Source: Cervus elaphus
Lineage: Eukaryota > Chordata > Mammalia > Artiodactyla > Cervidae
Length of the DNA: 64,000 nt
Direction: 5' to 3'
Assembly (NCBI RefSeq): GCF_910594005.1
Contig: NC_057820.1
Span: 6,205,001-6,269,000, forward strand
The position numbers and the translations under genes are program-made. Positions within the stretch are counted from its first letter, which is position 1. Each line of letters starts with the position of its first letter. Below the pieces are notes generated by a model, which searched no databases, had not been told where the DNA came from, and saw only the letters and a program-made list of their open reading frames with translations. Shown in pieces: positions 34,529 through 45,145 of the stretch.

Positions 34529-34999
34529 CTACTTGTCAAGATGAGTGTTGTCTAAGCTAAGGTAGATGGATCTGTCATAGACAGAGCCTGCACGAGGTAC
34601 TTTTTTATTTTACATGGCTTGTGTAGCTTCAAACATCAAAAAACTCATGGAGAAATCACACATATACAGACGCACACATAAGGAGCCAAAAACAAAACCC
34701 ACCCACTTTGTAACTTGGTAGTATAACCAAGGGATTGTTCTTGCTCTTGCTACCACAATTGTTTTATTATTATTATTATTATTTTAATGGATATTTGGCT
34801 GCATCTAGAATTCTTGGTTGACAACTTTTGTTTGTGTTTTTTCAGATCTATGAATCCCGTCATTCATTACACTGTCCTCTAGCCTCCATAGTTTCTTCTG
34901 GGAAGTTACATTATTTGTAATAGTCTTGTTTCCGTATATAATAAGCATTTTCTCTTGTTATTTTCAAGACTTTCTATACTGTAGTTTTTTAGTTGTTAA

Positions 35000-35113
35000 T
35001 TTTTTTTGGCTAGGCCACACGGCATGTGGGATCTTAGTTCCCTGACCAAGGATCAAACCCTGCCCCCTGCTTTAGTATCACCGAGTCTTAACCACTGAAC
35101 CACCAAGACGTCC
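35000..35113 (-). mobile_element. CHR-like tRNA-derived SINE
   Basis: Antisense: ttggctaggccacacggcat, gggatcttagttccctgacc and gaaccaccaagacgtcc. Confidence 0.85.
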
Positions 35114-35832
35114 GGCTGCTGCATTTCTTAATTTCCATCATCACATGAAGTTTAAAGTAAATCCCCAGTTGAGAAGACATTGTAAGGTCTGGGAGCTGAG
35201 CACAGAGAGGCTGCCGGTCTACCCAGGAAGACCCATGGAGTTGGATTCTGAGAAACAGTCTTCTACCATGAAAGTAACTTCCTTATCCACGTTTATATAT
35301 TTCCTTCACACTGCTGTATCTTCAGACGCAACTACTATGTTATGGAAAAGAACATGGAAAGACAGTAAGAAATGAATCCAGGGCAGGAAGAAAGGTGACC
35401 AGACTGCCCTCTGAGTCCAGGGCAGGGAGATCTCACTTGCCTCCTGGAATGGTCCAGTCCTGTGCTCAGAGCCTTTCGGGTCCCATCTCAGTAGATCCTC
35501 CCTCAGCTCTGGAGGGGCAGGGAGGTCACTATTGTCCACACTGACGCCTCATGGAGGGCGGGTGAATACAGTGGTTTCTCAAGCAAGGAGTCTGATTCCC
35601 TTCTATCATGATCAGAGCACCTGGCACCCTGTAGGCACTTCATACGGTGGTTTGAGTGCTGAGTGACCCGAAGAGCGGGTCAGGTTTAAGTCAGCAGGAT
35701 TCTTGCAGCAAATGGAACCTGCTGCCCTTATGGTATGGATCATTTTATAGCTTGCTTTGAGCTGTGCCTGCCTTCCCAAGAGCTGAGAAGCATGTAAACA
35801 CGGTGGGGAGTGTTAGGCGAGACTGTCCATTT

Positions 35833-36153
35833 AGACGGTCCACCATGACCGACACCAGCTCTGATGCTTTCCAAATGGACCATGAGGTGAAGTGAAGGGA
35901 AAGTTGCTCAGTCCTGTCTGACTCTTTGCGACCCCAGGGACTGTAGTGCATGGAATTCTCCAGGCCAGCATACTGGAGTGGGTAGCCTTTCCCTTCTCCA
36001 AGGGGTTTTCGCAACCCAGGGATCGAACCCAACCTGGGCAGCTACAATCCATGGGGTCACAGAGTCAGACACGACTGAGCGACTTTCTCCTCACTTCCCT
36101 TCACGGTCCATTTGGGAAGCATCAGAGCTGGTGTCGGTCATGGTGGGCAGTCT
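35833..36153. repeat. Imperfect palindrome: 117-bp inverted arms around an 88-bp SINE-derived spacer
   Basis: The left arm is 35833-35949 and the right arm 36038-36153. The outer ~52 bases of each arm (ccaccatgaccgacaccagc and its continuation ctctgatgct) are not SINE sequence and pair with about five mismatches. The inner ~60 bases are Bov-A 3' ends facing each other (gctcagtcctgtctgactct against the reverse complement of agtcagacacgactgagc). Both strands therefore encode the same string GKHQSWCRSWW. Confidence 0.9.
35885..36095. mobile_element. Bov-A SINE sequence within the palindrome
   Basis: From the left it reads as an antisense Bov-tA (gactctttgcgaccccaggg, catactggagtgggtag, gggatcgaaccca). 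It then switches abruptly at about 36030 to sense-orientation SINE end (gctacaatccatggggtcac). Confidence 0.85.
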
Positions 36154-36154
36154 G

Positions 36155-37440
36155 CAGTGAGCGCCCCGCCTAGACCGAGGTCTCGGTTTGCGTGTTCTCC
36201 GGGGCTCTGTGCCGCCCACCTGCTAACGGCTAATACTCAGCAGGTGATACGGGGAGCTGGTCACAGATTCAGGGGTCCCATCGGACCTGCGGGGTGGAAG
36301 CAACACTCTTTCTGGTGAAGAAGTATTGTGTTTGGGCGGCATCCACCCCACAGATGGTTTTGGAGCCCTGGGACTTGCTGCTGGGTTGGGTCACAGCCTT
36401 GCAGCATGGGGGCCGGAGGACCCAGGTGACATCTGAAACTCGAGAGCAAGGAGAGGCTTAAGAGGTCCCCGTGATGGGTCAGTAGCAGGTTTGAGAAGGA
36501 GGAAAACTTACTTTCAAGGCCTGTCTTGAGGGGCTGAAAGATGAGCAGATCTCTGCATTCCCCCACCCAACCTGAGTCTTCCAAGTTAATGTGGGGCTTG
36601 ACTGGGTGCTGTGGTGCACACCATCCAGATGGTCTCAGCTCACATTACTCTCTGCAGGCCGCGTCCTTGAACCGGCTCCTAGTGTGGACTGGGTGGGCAG
36701 AAAGGACGTTGTGAGCAGAGAGGGGGGAGCCTCTGAGTGCCTGGGTCCAGCTCGCAGGCCAACCGCGGTCACATCCTCTCTGTGACCTCCTTCCGTGTGA
36801 GGACACAGGCGATCCGGAGGCTTGAGGTGGTTTGCACCAGAAGCCTTTCACAGGCCGGTCAGGAAAGACAAAGACAAAAGGACCGGGTGCAGTAGAGTGA
36901 GTGTGACGCTTGGGGACCACCCGGGGAGGGGGGGGGTGGGGCCCCAGTTCTCGCACGTGTTATCTGAGATGGATGGTAGCGGATTCAGAGTTCTCACCAG
37001 CAATGAAGCTATTAGTTCTGAGATAGAGTTTCTTTGCCTGGAGGCTTCCAGGCTTCTGGAGGAGTTAAGAGCCACAAGATCGGTCCCTGGCCTGTCAAGG
37101 AAAGATGCTTGCGTCACGTTGGGCAGGCAGTTCTCATGTTCGCTTACCCTGATGAAGAGCCACTTAATTAAGAGATACACAGGGAAGCTGAGGGGAGCGT
37201 GGATATTGTGGTCCTGAGCGTGAAGGATGCTCATTCTGTGTGCTTGTGGCTAGGGACACTGAGAAGGATGGGACGATAAGAAAGGGAATAGAGGCCTTGG
37301 GACTTTGCTGGGAGAGGGTGAACCCCAGGGTGAAGGTAAGCAGGGGTCCCGCCACCTCTGGGCCTGTGCTGTCCAGGGCAGAAGTCCCTCACCGCGTGTG
37401 GCCACAAAGCACTTGAACTGTAGCTTGTCTGAATCGCAAT
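36155..37440. other. Intronic sequence, nothing recognised
   Basis: Mixed, partly GC-rich sequence with a G9 run near 36930. No exon or repeat identified. Confidence 0.4.
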
Positions 37441-37455
37441 GCACTGAAGGGATCC

Positions 37456-37692
37456 AAGGACTCTTGAGGGTCCCTTGGCCTGCAAGGAGATCCAACCAGT
37501 CCATCCTAAAGGAGGTCAGATTGAACGCAGGAGAAGGGGATGACAGAGGATGAGATGGTTGGATGGCATCACTGACTCAATGGACATGAGTGTGAGTAAA
37601 CTCCGGGAGTTGGTGATGGACAGGAAAGCCTGGCATGCTACAGTCCATGGGGTCGCAAAGAATCGGACACGACTGAGCGACTGAACTGAACC
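37456..37692 (+). mobile_element. BovB 3' end with internal deletion and 10-bp TSD
   Basis: It reads gactcttgagggtcccttgg, ccaaccagtccatcctaaag, then jumps to ggagaaggggatgacagagg and gagtgtgagtaaactccggg. GAAGGGATCC stands at 37446-37455 and 37693-37702 and marks the insertion edges. Confidence 0.9.
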
Positions 37693-37762
37693 GAAGGGAT
37701 CCGCACTATCTTCTGAACTCCTGGTATGAAAATAAGACTGTAAAAGAGCTCATTCATATTTG

Positions 37763-37975
37763 TGTGTGCTCAGCCACTCAGTCGTGTCCAACTCTTTTGC
37801 AACCCCGTGGACTGTAACTCAGCAGTTTCCTCTGTCTGTGGAATTTTCTGAGCAAGAATATTGGAGTGGGTTGCTATTTCCTCCTTCAGGGGGGGTCTTC
37901 CTGACCCAGGGATCAAACCCGGGTCTCCTGCATTGGCAGGCGGGTTCTTTATCTCTGAAACAGCTGGAAAGCCCC
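37763..37975 (-). mobile_element. Bov-tA SINE
   Basis: Antisense: cagccactcagtcgtgtcca, aagaatattggagtgggttg and cccgggtctcctgcattggc. Confidence 0.9.
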
Positions 37976-38002
37976 TCCAGATTCGTATTTATATTGTTAC
38001 CA

Positions 38003-38190
38003 TATTGAAAAGACCCTGATGCTGGGAAAGATTGAGGGCAAGAGGAGAAGGGAGTGACAGAGAGTGAGATGGTTGGATGGCATCACTAACTCAGCGGACA
38101 TGAGTTTGGGCAAACTCAGGGAAGCCTGGCATGCTGCAGTCCACGGGGTCTCAAAGAGTCGGACACAGCTTAGCAACTGAACAGCAACAA
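38003..38190 (+). mobile_element. BovB 3' end
   Basis: tgaaaagaccctgatgctgg, gatggttggatggcatcact and tcaaagagtcggacacagct. Strongly truncated. Confidence 0.9.
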
Positions 38191-38291
38191 CATTGAAGTG
38201 ATACTGTTTTGCATATACTTGGAGTAAGTAAAATATTAAAGTTAATCTTAAAAAATGTTTAAAAATATTTGTATAACCTTGGCATGGTAGA

Positions 38292-38412
38292 AATTTTTTG
38301 GGGGACTGGACTGCAAGGCATGTGAGATCTTAGTTCCCCAACCAGGGATCAAACCTCAGTCCCTGCATTGGACGTGTGGAGTCTTAACCACTGGATTGCC
38401 TGGGAAGTCCCT
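38292..38412 (-). mobile_element. CHR-like tRNA-derived SINE
   Basis: Antisense: gcatgtgagatcttagttcc, caaccagggatcaaacctca and gattgcctgggaagtccct. Confidence 0.87.
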
Positions 38413-39068
38413 AAAATTAATCTTAAATTAATTACCTTTTTAAATGGAGCTCCTCGGAAATCTGAAATTACCTACGTGGCTCTTGGCGTGTTTCTGTAAC
38501 ATGGTGCTGCTTTAAACCACAGGAACAGAGATGTCTGTGCTCAGAGTCTTGAGACGGGTTTTTGGCCAGCACAACAGAGTGAGGCCTCTGCTTGAGCAAC
38601 ACTTGTCAGGTGTGTGCAGGTGAAACAAAGAGATTGGTTCAAGGCCGGAGGATACCTGTGGCCTTCTGGCCCCGGGTTGCCCCTGTGGGACCTTGGAGAA
38701 GCTCTAGGGTTCCCCGGGCCCCTGCCAGCCTGAAAATCCCTGTTCCTGCATCACATGTGTCTGCTCCACGCATCTGGGAAGCGGTTTTCCAGAAGGAAAA
38801 CCCTCACATGTCCTGTGGGCACGTGACTTGCTTTGTTTCCTGGCCTGTACATTTGAACATCTTTGGTTTAAAACAGGCTTCACCCTGGGGTTGCCTTTGC
38901 CCCCCTGTTAGTGCACTTTGGAAGCGATCGTGCAGGATCCAGAACATCCCAGATGCTCACTCTTGGGGCAGGAGACAGTGGGCAGTGTGGGATGGGCCCC
39001 CACCAGAGGAAGGGAGACCTGGGCTGGGGTCACAGATTTTAGACATCATCCTCCCTATCAGCGCATCG
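38413..39068. other. Intronic sequence, nothing recognised
   Basis: A 171-codon frame spans most of it but runs into the next SINE and shows no domain. Confidence 0.4.
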
Positions 39069-39069
39069 T

Positions 39070-39270
39070 GGGTGCTCAGCCACTCAGTCGTGTCCGACTT
39101 TTTGTGACCCCATGCACTGCAGCCCCCCAGGCTCCTGTGTCCATGGAATTTTCCAGGCAGGAATCCTGGAGTGGGTTGCCATTTCCTCCTCCAGGGAATC
39201 TTCCCAACCGAGGGATGGAACCCACTTCTCCTGCATTGGCAGGTGGATTCTTTACCACTGAGCCACCTGC
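39070..39270 (-). mobile_element. Bov-tA SINE
   Basis: Antisense: agccactcagtcgtgtccga, gaatcctggagtgggttgcc, tctcctgcattggcaggtgg and ttctttaccactgagccac. Confidence 0.92.
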
Positions 39271-39458
39271 CGTCTGCTGCGCTATGTCATTACTAGATGG
39301 GTGGATTGGGATACAGCGTAGCTCCAGACCTACATGAGCGTTTTTAAATGCTCCAAATGATCATGTCCAGAAACATCCAACTTTGCTTACTGTTTCCGGA
39401 TTTTCATGCACTGCTTGGAGGTGGGGAGGGACATTTCATGCTGAGAGCTCTTGGTAGT

Positions 39459-39630
39459 GGACTTCCCTGGAGGTCCAATGGTTGAGACTGAGGTGTGGGT
39501 TCGATCCCTGGCCAGGGAGCTAAGATCCAACATACCTCTGGGCCAAAAAAACCACAACATATAAACAGAAGCAATATTGTAACAAATTCAATAAAGACTA
39601 GAAATGGTCCACATCAAAAAAAAAAAAATC
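39459..39630 (+). mobile_element. CHR-like tRNA-derived SINE with A-rich tail
   Basis: Sense: ggacttccctggaggtccaa, gggttcgatccctggccagg, ggagctaagatccaacatac, aataaagactagaaatggtc and a final A13 run. Confidence 0.9.
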
Positions 39631-40030
39631 TTAATAAAAGAGCTCTTGGATTAGGTTAATTGTAAATTCCTTTGATTTGTAAAATATCATGTAAATGTGG
39701 GATTATTAAAGACTAAATTACATCTGTGTTTCCAAGTAAGAATTCGCAGTTTCATGGGCTGTGGGACAAAAACCTCTAGGGATACATGGAGTCACAGTTC
39801 ACTAAGGAAATCTGATGTCACTAACCTGCGTGCAACTGTTACTGCATTTTCCAACTAAAAACAGAAAATCACATTTACAGTTTAGATCTTCATTCTTTCC
39901 TAAGGCTGGTTGCTGTCTGTCCAATTTGGATTACATAAATTAACCGGCAAAATTCAAGCACTCCGGTCACATTAAAACTTTAAACCTTGCAATTCAGTGT
40001 CCTGTCAACGTGTTCATATAGACAAGGGTT

Positions 40031-40230
40031 GGCAGGCTTGTTTTGTGAAGGGCAAGGCAGTAAAGATTTGAGGCTTTGAGGACCATATGGTTTCTGTTGC
40101 TCAGCTCTTGCAGTTTGTATGACTGAGCAACCAGAGTCAACATATGGGTGTGGCCGCATTGGAAATTTAAAAAGAAATAATTAAACTTGATTTATTGACA
40201 AAAAAGAATTGGTGACTTCAGTGTAACATT
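40031..40230. repeat. hAT-type DNA transposon fragment
   Basis: It has gggttggcaggcttgttttg, gtaaagatttgaggctttga, ggaccatatggtttctgttg and gggtgtggccgcattgg, the order of a common mammalian hAT MITE. Family not named with certainty. Confidence 0.6.
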
Positions 40231-40548
40231 TTATCAGTGAGTATTAAGTAGGTGCATGTAGTTTGCTGGTAAATATGAAGGCGTCTTGTGAAAAGCTGAA
40301 AACTCTTAAAAATGGCAACCCTCCAGTTCTGCCAACTAGCAAAACTTTAGGTCAAAAATATCTGCCCTCCATTCTTTGATTGATTAGAGCCTCATTAGCT
40401 CAATTATTTACCTACTTTAAGAAAGAGAAATAAAAGTATATTATGTCGCAGTTCAATAATTTGTGAGCACATATTTTCTAAATAACCTTTTTATATTTTT
40501 ACTGAAAAAGTAATCTTGCTATTGTTTTGTGGCTTTTTTTCCCCCCAG

Positions 40549-40604
40549 ATATTTTAAGAAATATTATACAGAAGAAGTTTGACCCCTCAAAGGAGTATGA
40601 TAAG
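40549..40604 (+). CDS. PROM1: PROM1 coding exon 2 (residues 74-92)
   Basis: A strong acceptor (run of T and C ending ccccccag) precedes this 56-nt exon and gtaatt follows it. The first two bases complete Asp74; the reading is then ILRNIIQKKFDPSKEYDK, aligning with human TLRKFLQKAYESKIDYDK and resembling mouse, which has IQNKKFD. It is the end of the extracellular segment before TM1. It closes in phase 0, so the following microexon can be included or skipped without a frame change. It is flanked by 37.5 kb of repeat-filled intron upstream. Confidence 0.9.
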
Positions 40605-41395
40605 GTAATTTTGGATTGATGTCTTTGTTATCAGAAAATGAGTATGAGCAAAATAATGGCTGACTTGAAAGTTAATTTTAAATAACCAGTTATCTGTGAA
40701 TTTAGCTAATATTTTGACTTAGAAGTTTTATGGAATATTGAAACACCTTTTAAATCCCATTTGAACTACAGAAATTTCAAAGGTGGCATTTACAGAAATA
40801 TGCACCTTTTAAGCTGTATTTTATTGAAAATCTAAAAGTTCCTTTAATGAAGTCTTACGCTATTTTTTTTTTTTAAGCAAGGGAGGAGACCTCTAACAAG
40901 TGGAGTGGTTTGAACATCCCTAGAAGCAGGGATGCATACTTGTAACACATGCATGCACACGTGTAGAGGAGAAAGAGTGAATTCTGACCAGAGCGCTTCC
41001 ACGAGGAGGTGACTCTGGTAAAGCTGAGAAGGGCTGGAGTGGGTGGGAGGTGGCTTTGGGGGGGGGGGGCCCAGGCTGCGGGTGTGAGAGGAGGAAGCCC
41101 ACAGATGGAGCCAGTGGATGAGGGGAGAGGAAGGCCGGGTGAGCTGGGGCCAGGGCAAGGCAGGGCCTGGAAGGCCCCGCTCAGGTGAGCGGCCAGTATT
41201 GTCAGAAGGTACCCAGGCACCTTCACGCCTCTGCTTAGCTCCAAGGTTAGCGTTAGGGTTAGGGTGCTGTGAATTCACCGTTTGCATCCACGAGATTAAC
41301 TGCCTTCAAGAGACAAATGTGTTCTTTCGATTCTGGCTTATGATGAATGCCAGCTGCCAGTAAAACAAACAGGCAAATGTTTGTTGCCATGAATG
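40605..41395. other. Start of second intron
   Basis: Mostly unassigned. A poly-G run lies at 41059-41070, and ttagggttaggg follows an imperfect copy at about 41247-41263. Confidence 0.45.
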
Positions 41396-41399
41396 TTAG

Positions 41400-41970
41400 G
41401 ATAATAAAGATTAGTTGAATCTGGTTGTCAAGCTATTAGTCCTGCAGGGTCAGACTGCCCATTCCAACCTTTCCTGGTATGAAGGTGGTTGTCAAGACAA
41501 CAATCAAAGGGACCAGCAGGACTTTTATTTATTTAATGGCCAGCATGACAGATGTGAATGAACGTGTCCCCGGTGGGTGTGAGGGCCCTGCACCAGGAGG
41601 GCAGTTAGCCCTCCTTGCCTGACAGTGGGAACAACGGCTGCATATTCTCAATTTGCAGTAAAATGACAGTCAAGGCAAAACTGAATGTAAAAGCCGAGAG
41701 GAAAGCCTCATTTCATGGCCGTTTATGTGTGTAAAAGGAAATGAGCCATTTACTCCCTGGTGCCTGCAGCCTGCCCTAATACCTCAGAAAGCATCTTTAT
41801 TCTTCAGTTCCACTGGCTTCATTTATATCTTCCAGACATGATGCCCCGTGTCTGCCTGCCTCCCTGGGCAGAATAAAATGACTGTTGCTCTCATATTTAT
41901 GTTAAAAATTTGCATGCAATTAGCAGCCCAGCCGGAGTGCCTGTTAGCCCTGCAGAGGCATGGGAGGGGG
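41400..41970. promoter_or_regulatory. Repeat-poor candidate conserved noncoding element
   Basis: It is free of recognisable repeats. It holds a perfect POU octamer ATTTGCAT at 41908-41915 next to the homeobox-like CAATTAG (41917-41923), and acaacaatcaaagg near 41497-41510, which combines SOX-like and TCF/LEF-like sites. Function is inferred from composition only. Confidence 0.35.
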
Positions 41971-42479
41971 TGAGCGGCCGAGCTTCATCTGGGCCAGGCC
42001 TGGGGGTCTAGGGCCTTGGACCCTGAGGTGACTCTGAGCAGCCTGTTGAGTATGAGCTGACGTTGGCTGCCACCATCCCTGGACGAGTCCTCTGTGGTTG
42101 GCTTGATATTAGACCTGGAGTTCCTGTAGACTTGGGGGCCCCCTCGTTCCTGATTTCCTCTCCACCTCAGGCATCTTTACAAATAGATAAACACTGCTGG
42201 GGTGGAGAAAGGAGACAGAACTGGGCCCTTGTGAATGAATGGACTCCTACCCTAAGCGTGGAACTGGGTCACGTTTCCCAGTTATCCAGGGAGAAGGATT
42301 TGGTTAAACAAAGACACCCAGGAGGTCAGGGCGCCTTGGGAGGGGAGCTTTCTAATTGGCCTTAGTCAGGTAAATGCTGTCCTGAAGCAGAGCCTGAGTC
42401 AAGGACTTCAGGGCGAGTCGCTTATTTGGGAAGTTCCGGGAACCCTGGCTGGGGAGTGGGAGGTGAAACTGGAGGGAGG

Positions 42480-42660
42480 GCAGCCTACAGCGGGTGTGTC
42501 ATTCCACCACCCACCACAGGGGGCGACAGAGGTCCGTCCCGTAGAGCAGCTGCCCTGGCTGGACCCGGTGGACTAGCCCACCGGAAGGGGCGGGGGCTGC
42601 GCGCTCCCTGCCCGGAGACTGAAGAGGCACCCTAAGGGCCGCTCCGGGCAGGGGGCGGTA
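42480..42660. promoter_or_regulatory. GC-rich intronic patch with GC boxes and a partial CTCF-like core
   Basis: CpG-containing stretch with ggggcggggg at 42587-42596 and gggggcgg near 42651. The string cacagggggcgacag at 42514-42528 resembles the core of a CTCF site but its left half fits poorly. Confidence 0.3.
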
Positions 42661-43284
42661 TTAATCCCTGAGCACTCTGACCTTCCACGGTTCTGGAAGA
42701 TGCCTTCGAGCACGAGTACCAGCAGTAAGAAGTCTGGGGAGGCACACGGAGATGGCTAAAGGTCTCGGGACTCGGGTGGACTCCACAGCATCCTCTATGC
42801 TGGCCATGCCCACTGGGTGTATACGCAGTCACACAGGGACCCTCTGTCCAGCTGAACGGCCCTTGGGAGTCCTTCAGCTGTGCATGTCCTGAGCTCGTTT
42901 CATCTCCTGGTGAGCCCACAGTAGCCGGGGCAGCTGAGTTGGTGATTTCTAGACGGGCTCTTTCAGGGAACTTCATCCCTTGGGAATTTGGAAGCTGTCA
43001 ATAGGTGTAGAACTTGTGTTCCAAGGGGTAGCCTTGACTCTGGATGGAAATATGACTCCTTCCCATGGAACTGCCTCTTCCTTCCACCTCAGCTGAACAT
43101 GCAAAGTAGTACTTGAAGATCTGTGGTCTCTAAAGCACTTTTTCTTCCTTTGTTTAATGTATTCACTTAATGAGTATTTACAGAGTGCACACTAGAAGCA
43201 ATGCATAATAGGAGGACAAGCATGTGAAAGTAATGTCTTTACTCCAAGAATTTGCAGTTGGTGAAAAGGAGGTCGTGGGGTTAG

Positions 43285-43690
43285 ACTTGTGTATGCTTGG
43301 ACATTGTGAGTTGAATTGTGTCCAAAACTCATACGCTGAAGTGCTAATCCCCTGTGGCTCAGAATGGGATTGTATTTAGAGGTAAGGTCTTTAAAGGGGT
43401 GATTAAGTCAAAATGGGGTCATTCAGGTGGGTGTTAATCTAGTCTGACTGGTCTCCTTCTAAGAAGAGATTAGGATGCAAAGTCTCTGTGGAGACAGGAA
43501 GAAGATGGCCATCTGCAAGCCAAGGAGAGCGGCATTATAAGAAACTAACCCCGCCCACACCTTGACTTTAGACTTTCCAGCCTCCAGAACTATGAGAAAA
43601 TAAATTTCTGTTCTTCAAGCCACCCAGCCCTGGTATTTGGTTATAGCAGCCCTAGCTGACTGGTGCAGTAGACACCTGGAAGACAAGATG
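43285..43690 (+). mobile_element. MLT1-type LTR (ERVL-MaLR solo LTR)
   Basis: In order: gttgaattgtgtccaaaact, catacgctgaagtgctaatc, ggtaaggtctttaaaggggt, agatggccatctgcaagcca, agcctccagaactatgagaa and atagcagccctagctgactg. It is almost complete, with no internal retroviral genes. Confidence 0.82.
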
Positions 43691-44084
43691 GAGAGGGATA
43701 CACATGCCATGAGAAGTTCAGATCCAGGGCGGTGAACGTGCTGAGGATGGAAAGTTTACTGGCACTTGAGGAAATCAAGAAAGCCCCCAGAGTGGTGCTG
43801 GCGTGTAAGGGACTTTACAGTGGCATCCTAAGGTGACTCATTGGGAAGAGTGGCTTCCATTCGAGTATCTTGAGCTGTGAGCACAGAGGGTGAGAGCCCC
43901 TGAGCTGCACCTTTTACCTATGAAACCATGAAAGATTACTGTGTGCAATTCCCCCGGCAAGAAATGGTCAGGCATAAGTGGAAGACCTGGATCGGAAGAC
44001 AATTTGGAGTTATGGAGCCGTGAGGAAATCTGAGGACCAGACAGATGAAGCTATAGAAATCTGAGAAACAACTTGAATAACCCT

Positions 44085-44240
44085 CTTTTTTTTTTTTTTT
44101 CTTTACTTGTGTTTAGGTTTTTATTCTTTATTTAATGAATTTATTTTTATTGAAGGATAATTGCTTTACAGAATTTTGCTGTTTTCTGTCAAACCTCAAC
44201 ATGAATCAGCCATAGGTATACGTAAATCCCCTCCCTTTTG
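44085..44240 (-). mobile_element. L1 3' end, antisense, short
   Basis: A T run at 44088-44101 is followed by ttattgaaggataattgctt and caacatgaatcagccatagg, the ruminant L1 3' terminus. Confidence 0.85.
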
Positions 44241-44998
44241 AAACTCACTCCCAAATGTTTGCTAGCATTTGCATAGTACGGGCTCCATGGCCGGCACCCG
44301 AGAACGTGCTTTGCAAATAGTAACTCTTAGTGTTCACAGGAGTAGACTACCCGCAGCAGAGGTGTTTAGGTCGCAATTAAATGCATTCATCCATTCCGTC
44401 CTGAGCTTTTGGCACGCAGGGCGTGAGCCAAGCCCTGGGCTTGTGATGCAAAATGAGCTATGCAAAGCAACCCTGATGTGGAAGAATACATTTCCCCTGG
44501 GGACCAGGGGGTGTGGGCCAGCCCTTCCACAGACTCTCCACCTGCTGGCTGGCTGTAAACAAGGGAAACAGTGCAGCATCACTTGTCTCACTGCTCACTT
44601 GGGGTTTCTGCAGGGAGAACCTCTCAGCCTAGCTCGTCAGAGCGGTGCCTGCTCAGTTAAAGGACAAGCTTCCTGTCTTCAAGGAGTGCACGGCATCAGA
44701 TAATTTAGGTGGTGACTTAGGATCACCTCGCACTGATGATGCATAAGTGTCACCCACACCTTTAAAACTTTTCAGGGGATGTTCTCCCCAGCCTCCTGCC
44801 CCCCTCCCACCTGCCATCTTTTATATTCTGAGCATCAGTGTCGGCAGGACTTCGAGTCTCCTTGCGATGAATTCCTGAAGCGGTTTTCGTGTGGCCTTGG
44901 TTCAGCTCCACTCCAGCCTCTTGATTGACGCTCCTCTAGACTCAGCTGGGCTGGATCCTCCTCATTCTTTTCATCCCTCAGTTACTACGCCTCACTGT
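44241..44998. other. Intronic sequence, nothing recognised
   Basis: A 144-codon frame lies here without recognisable domain. Confidence 0.4.
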
Positions 44999-45001
44999 CT
45001 T

Positions 45002-45145
45002 GGATGAGATGGTTGGATGGCATCACCAACTTGATGAGTTTCAGCAGGCTCTGGGAGTTGGTGATGGACAGGGAAGCCTGGCGTGTTGCAGCCCAAGGGG
45101 TCGCAAAGAATTGGACACGACTGAGCGACTGCACTGAACTGGTCT
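45002..45145 (+). mobile_element. BovB 3' end, very short
   Basis: gatgagatggttggatggca, gagttggtgatggacaggga and gcaaagaattggacacgact. Confidence 0.9.

Noticed and set aside
14268..43690. Possible endogenous retrovirus at 14.3 or 43.3 kb
   Set aside because: Only solo MLT1-type LTRs are seen; no gag, pol or env sequence lies beside them.
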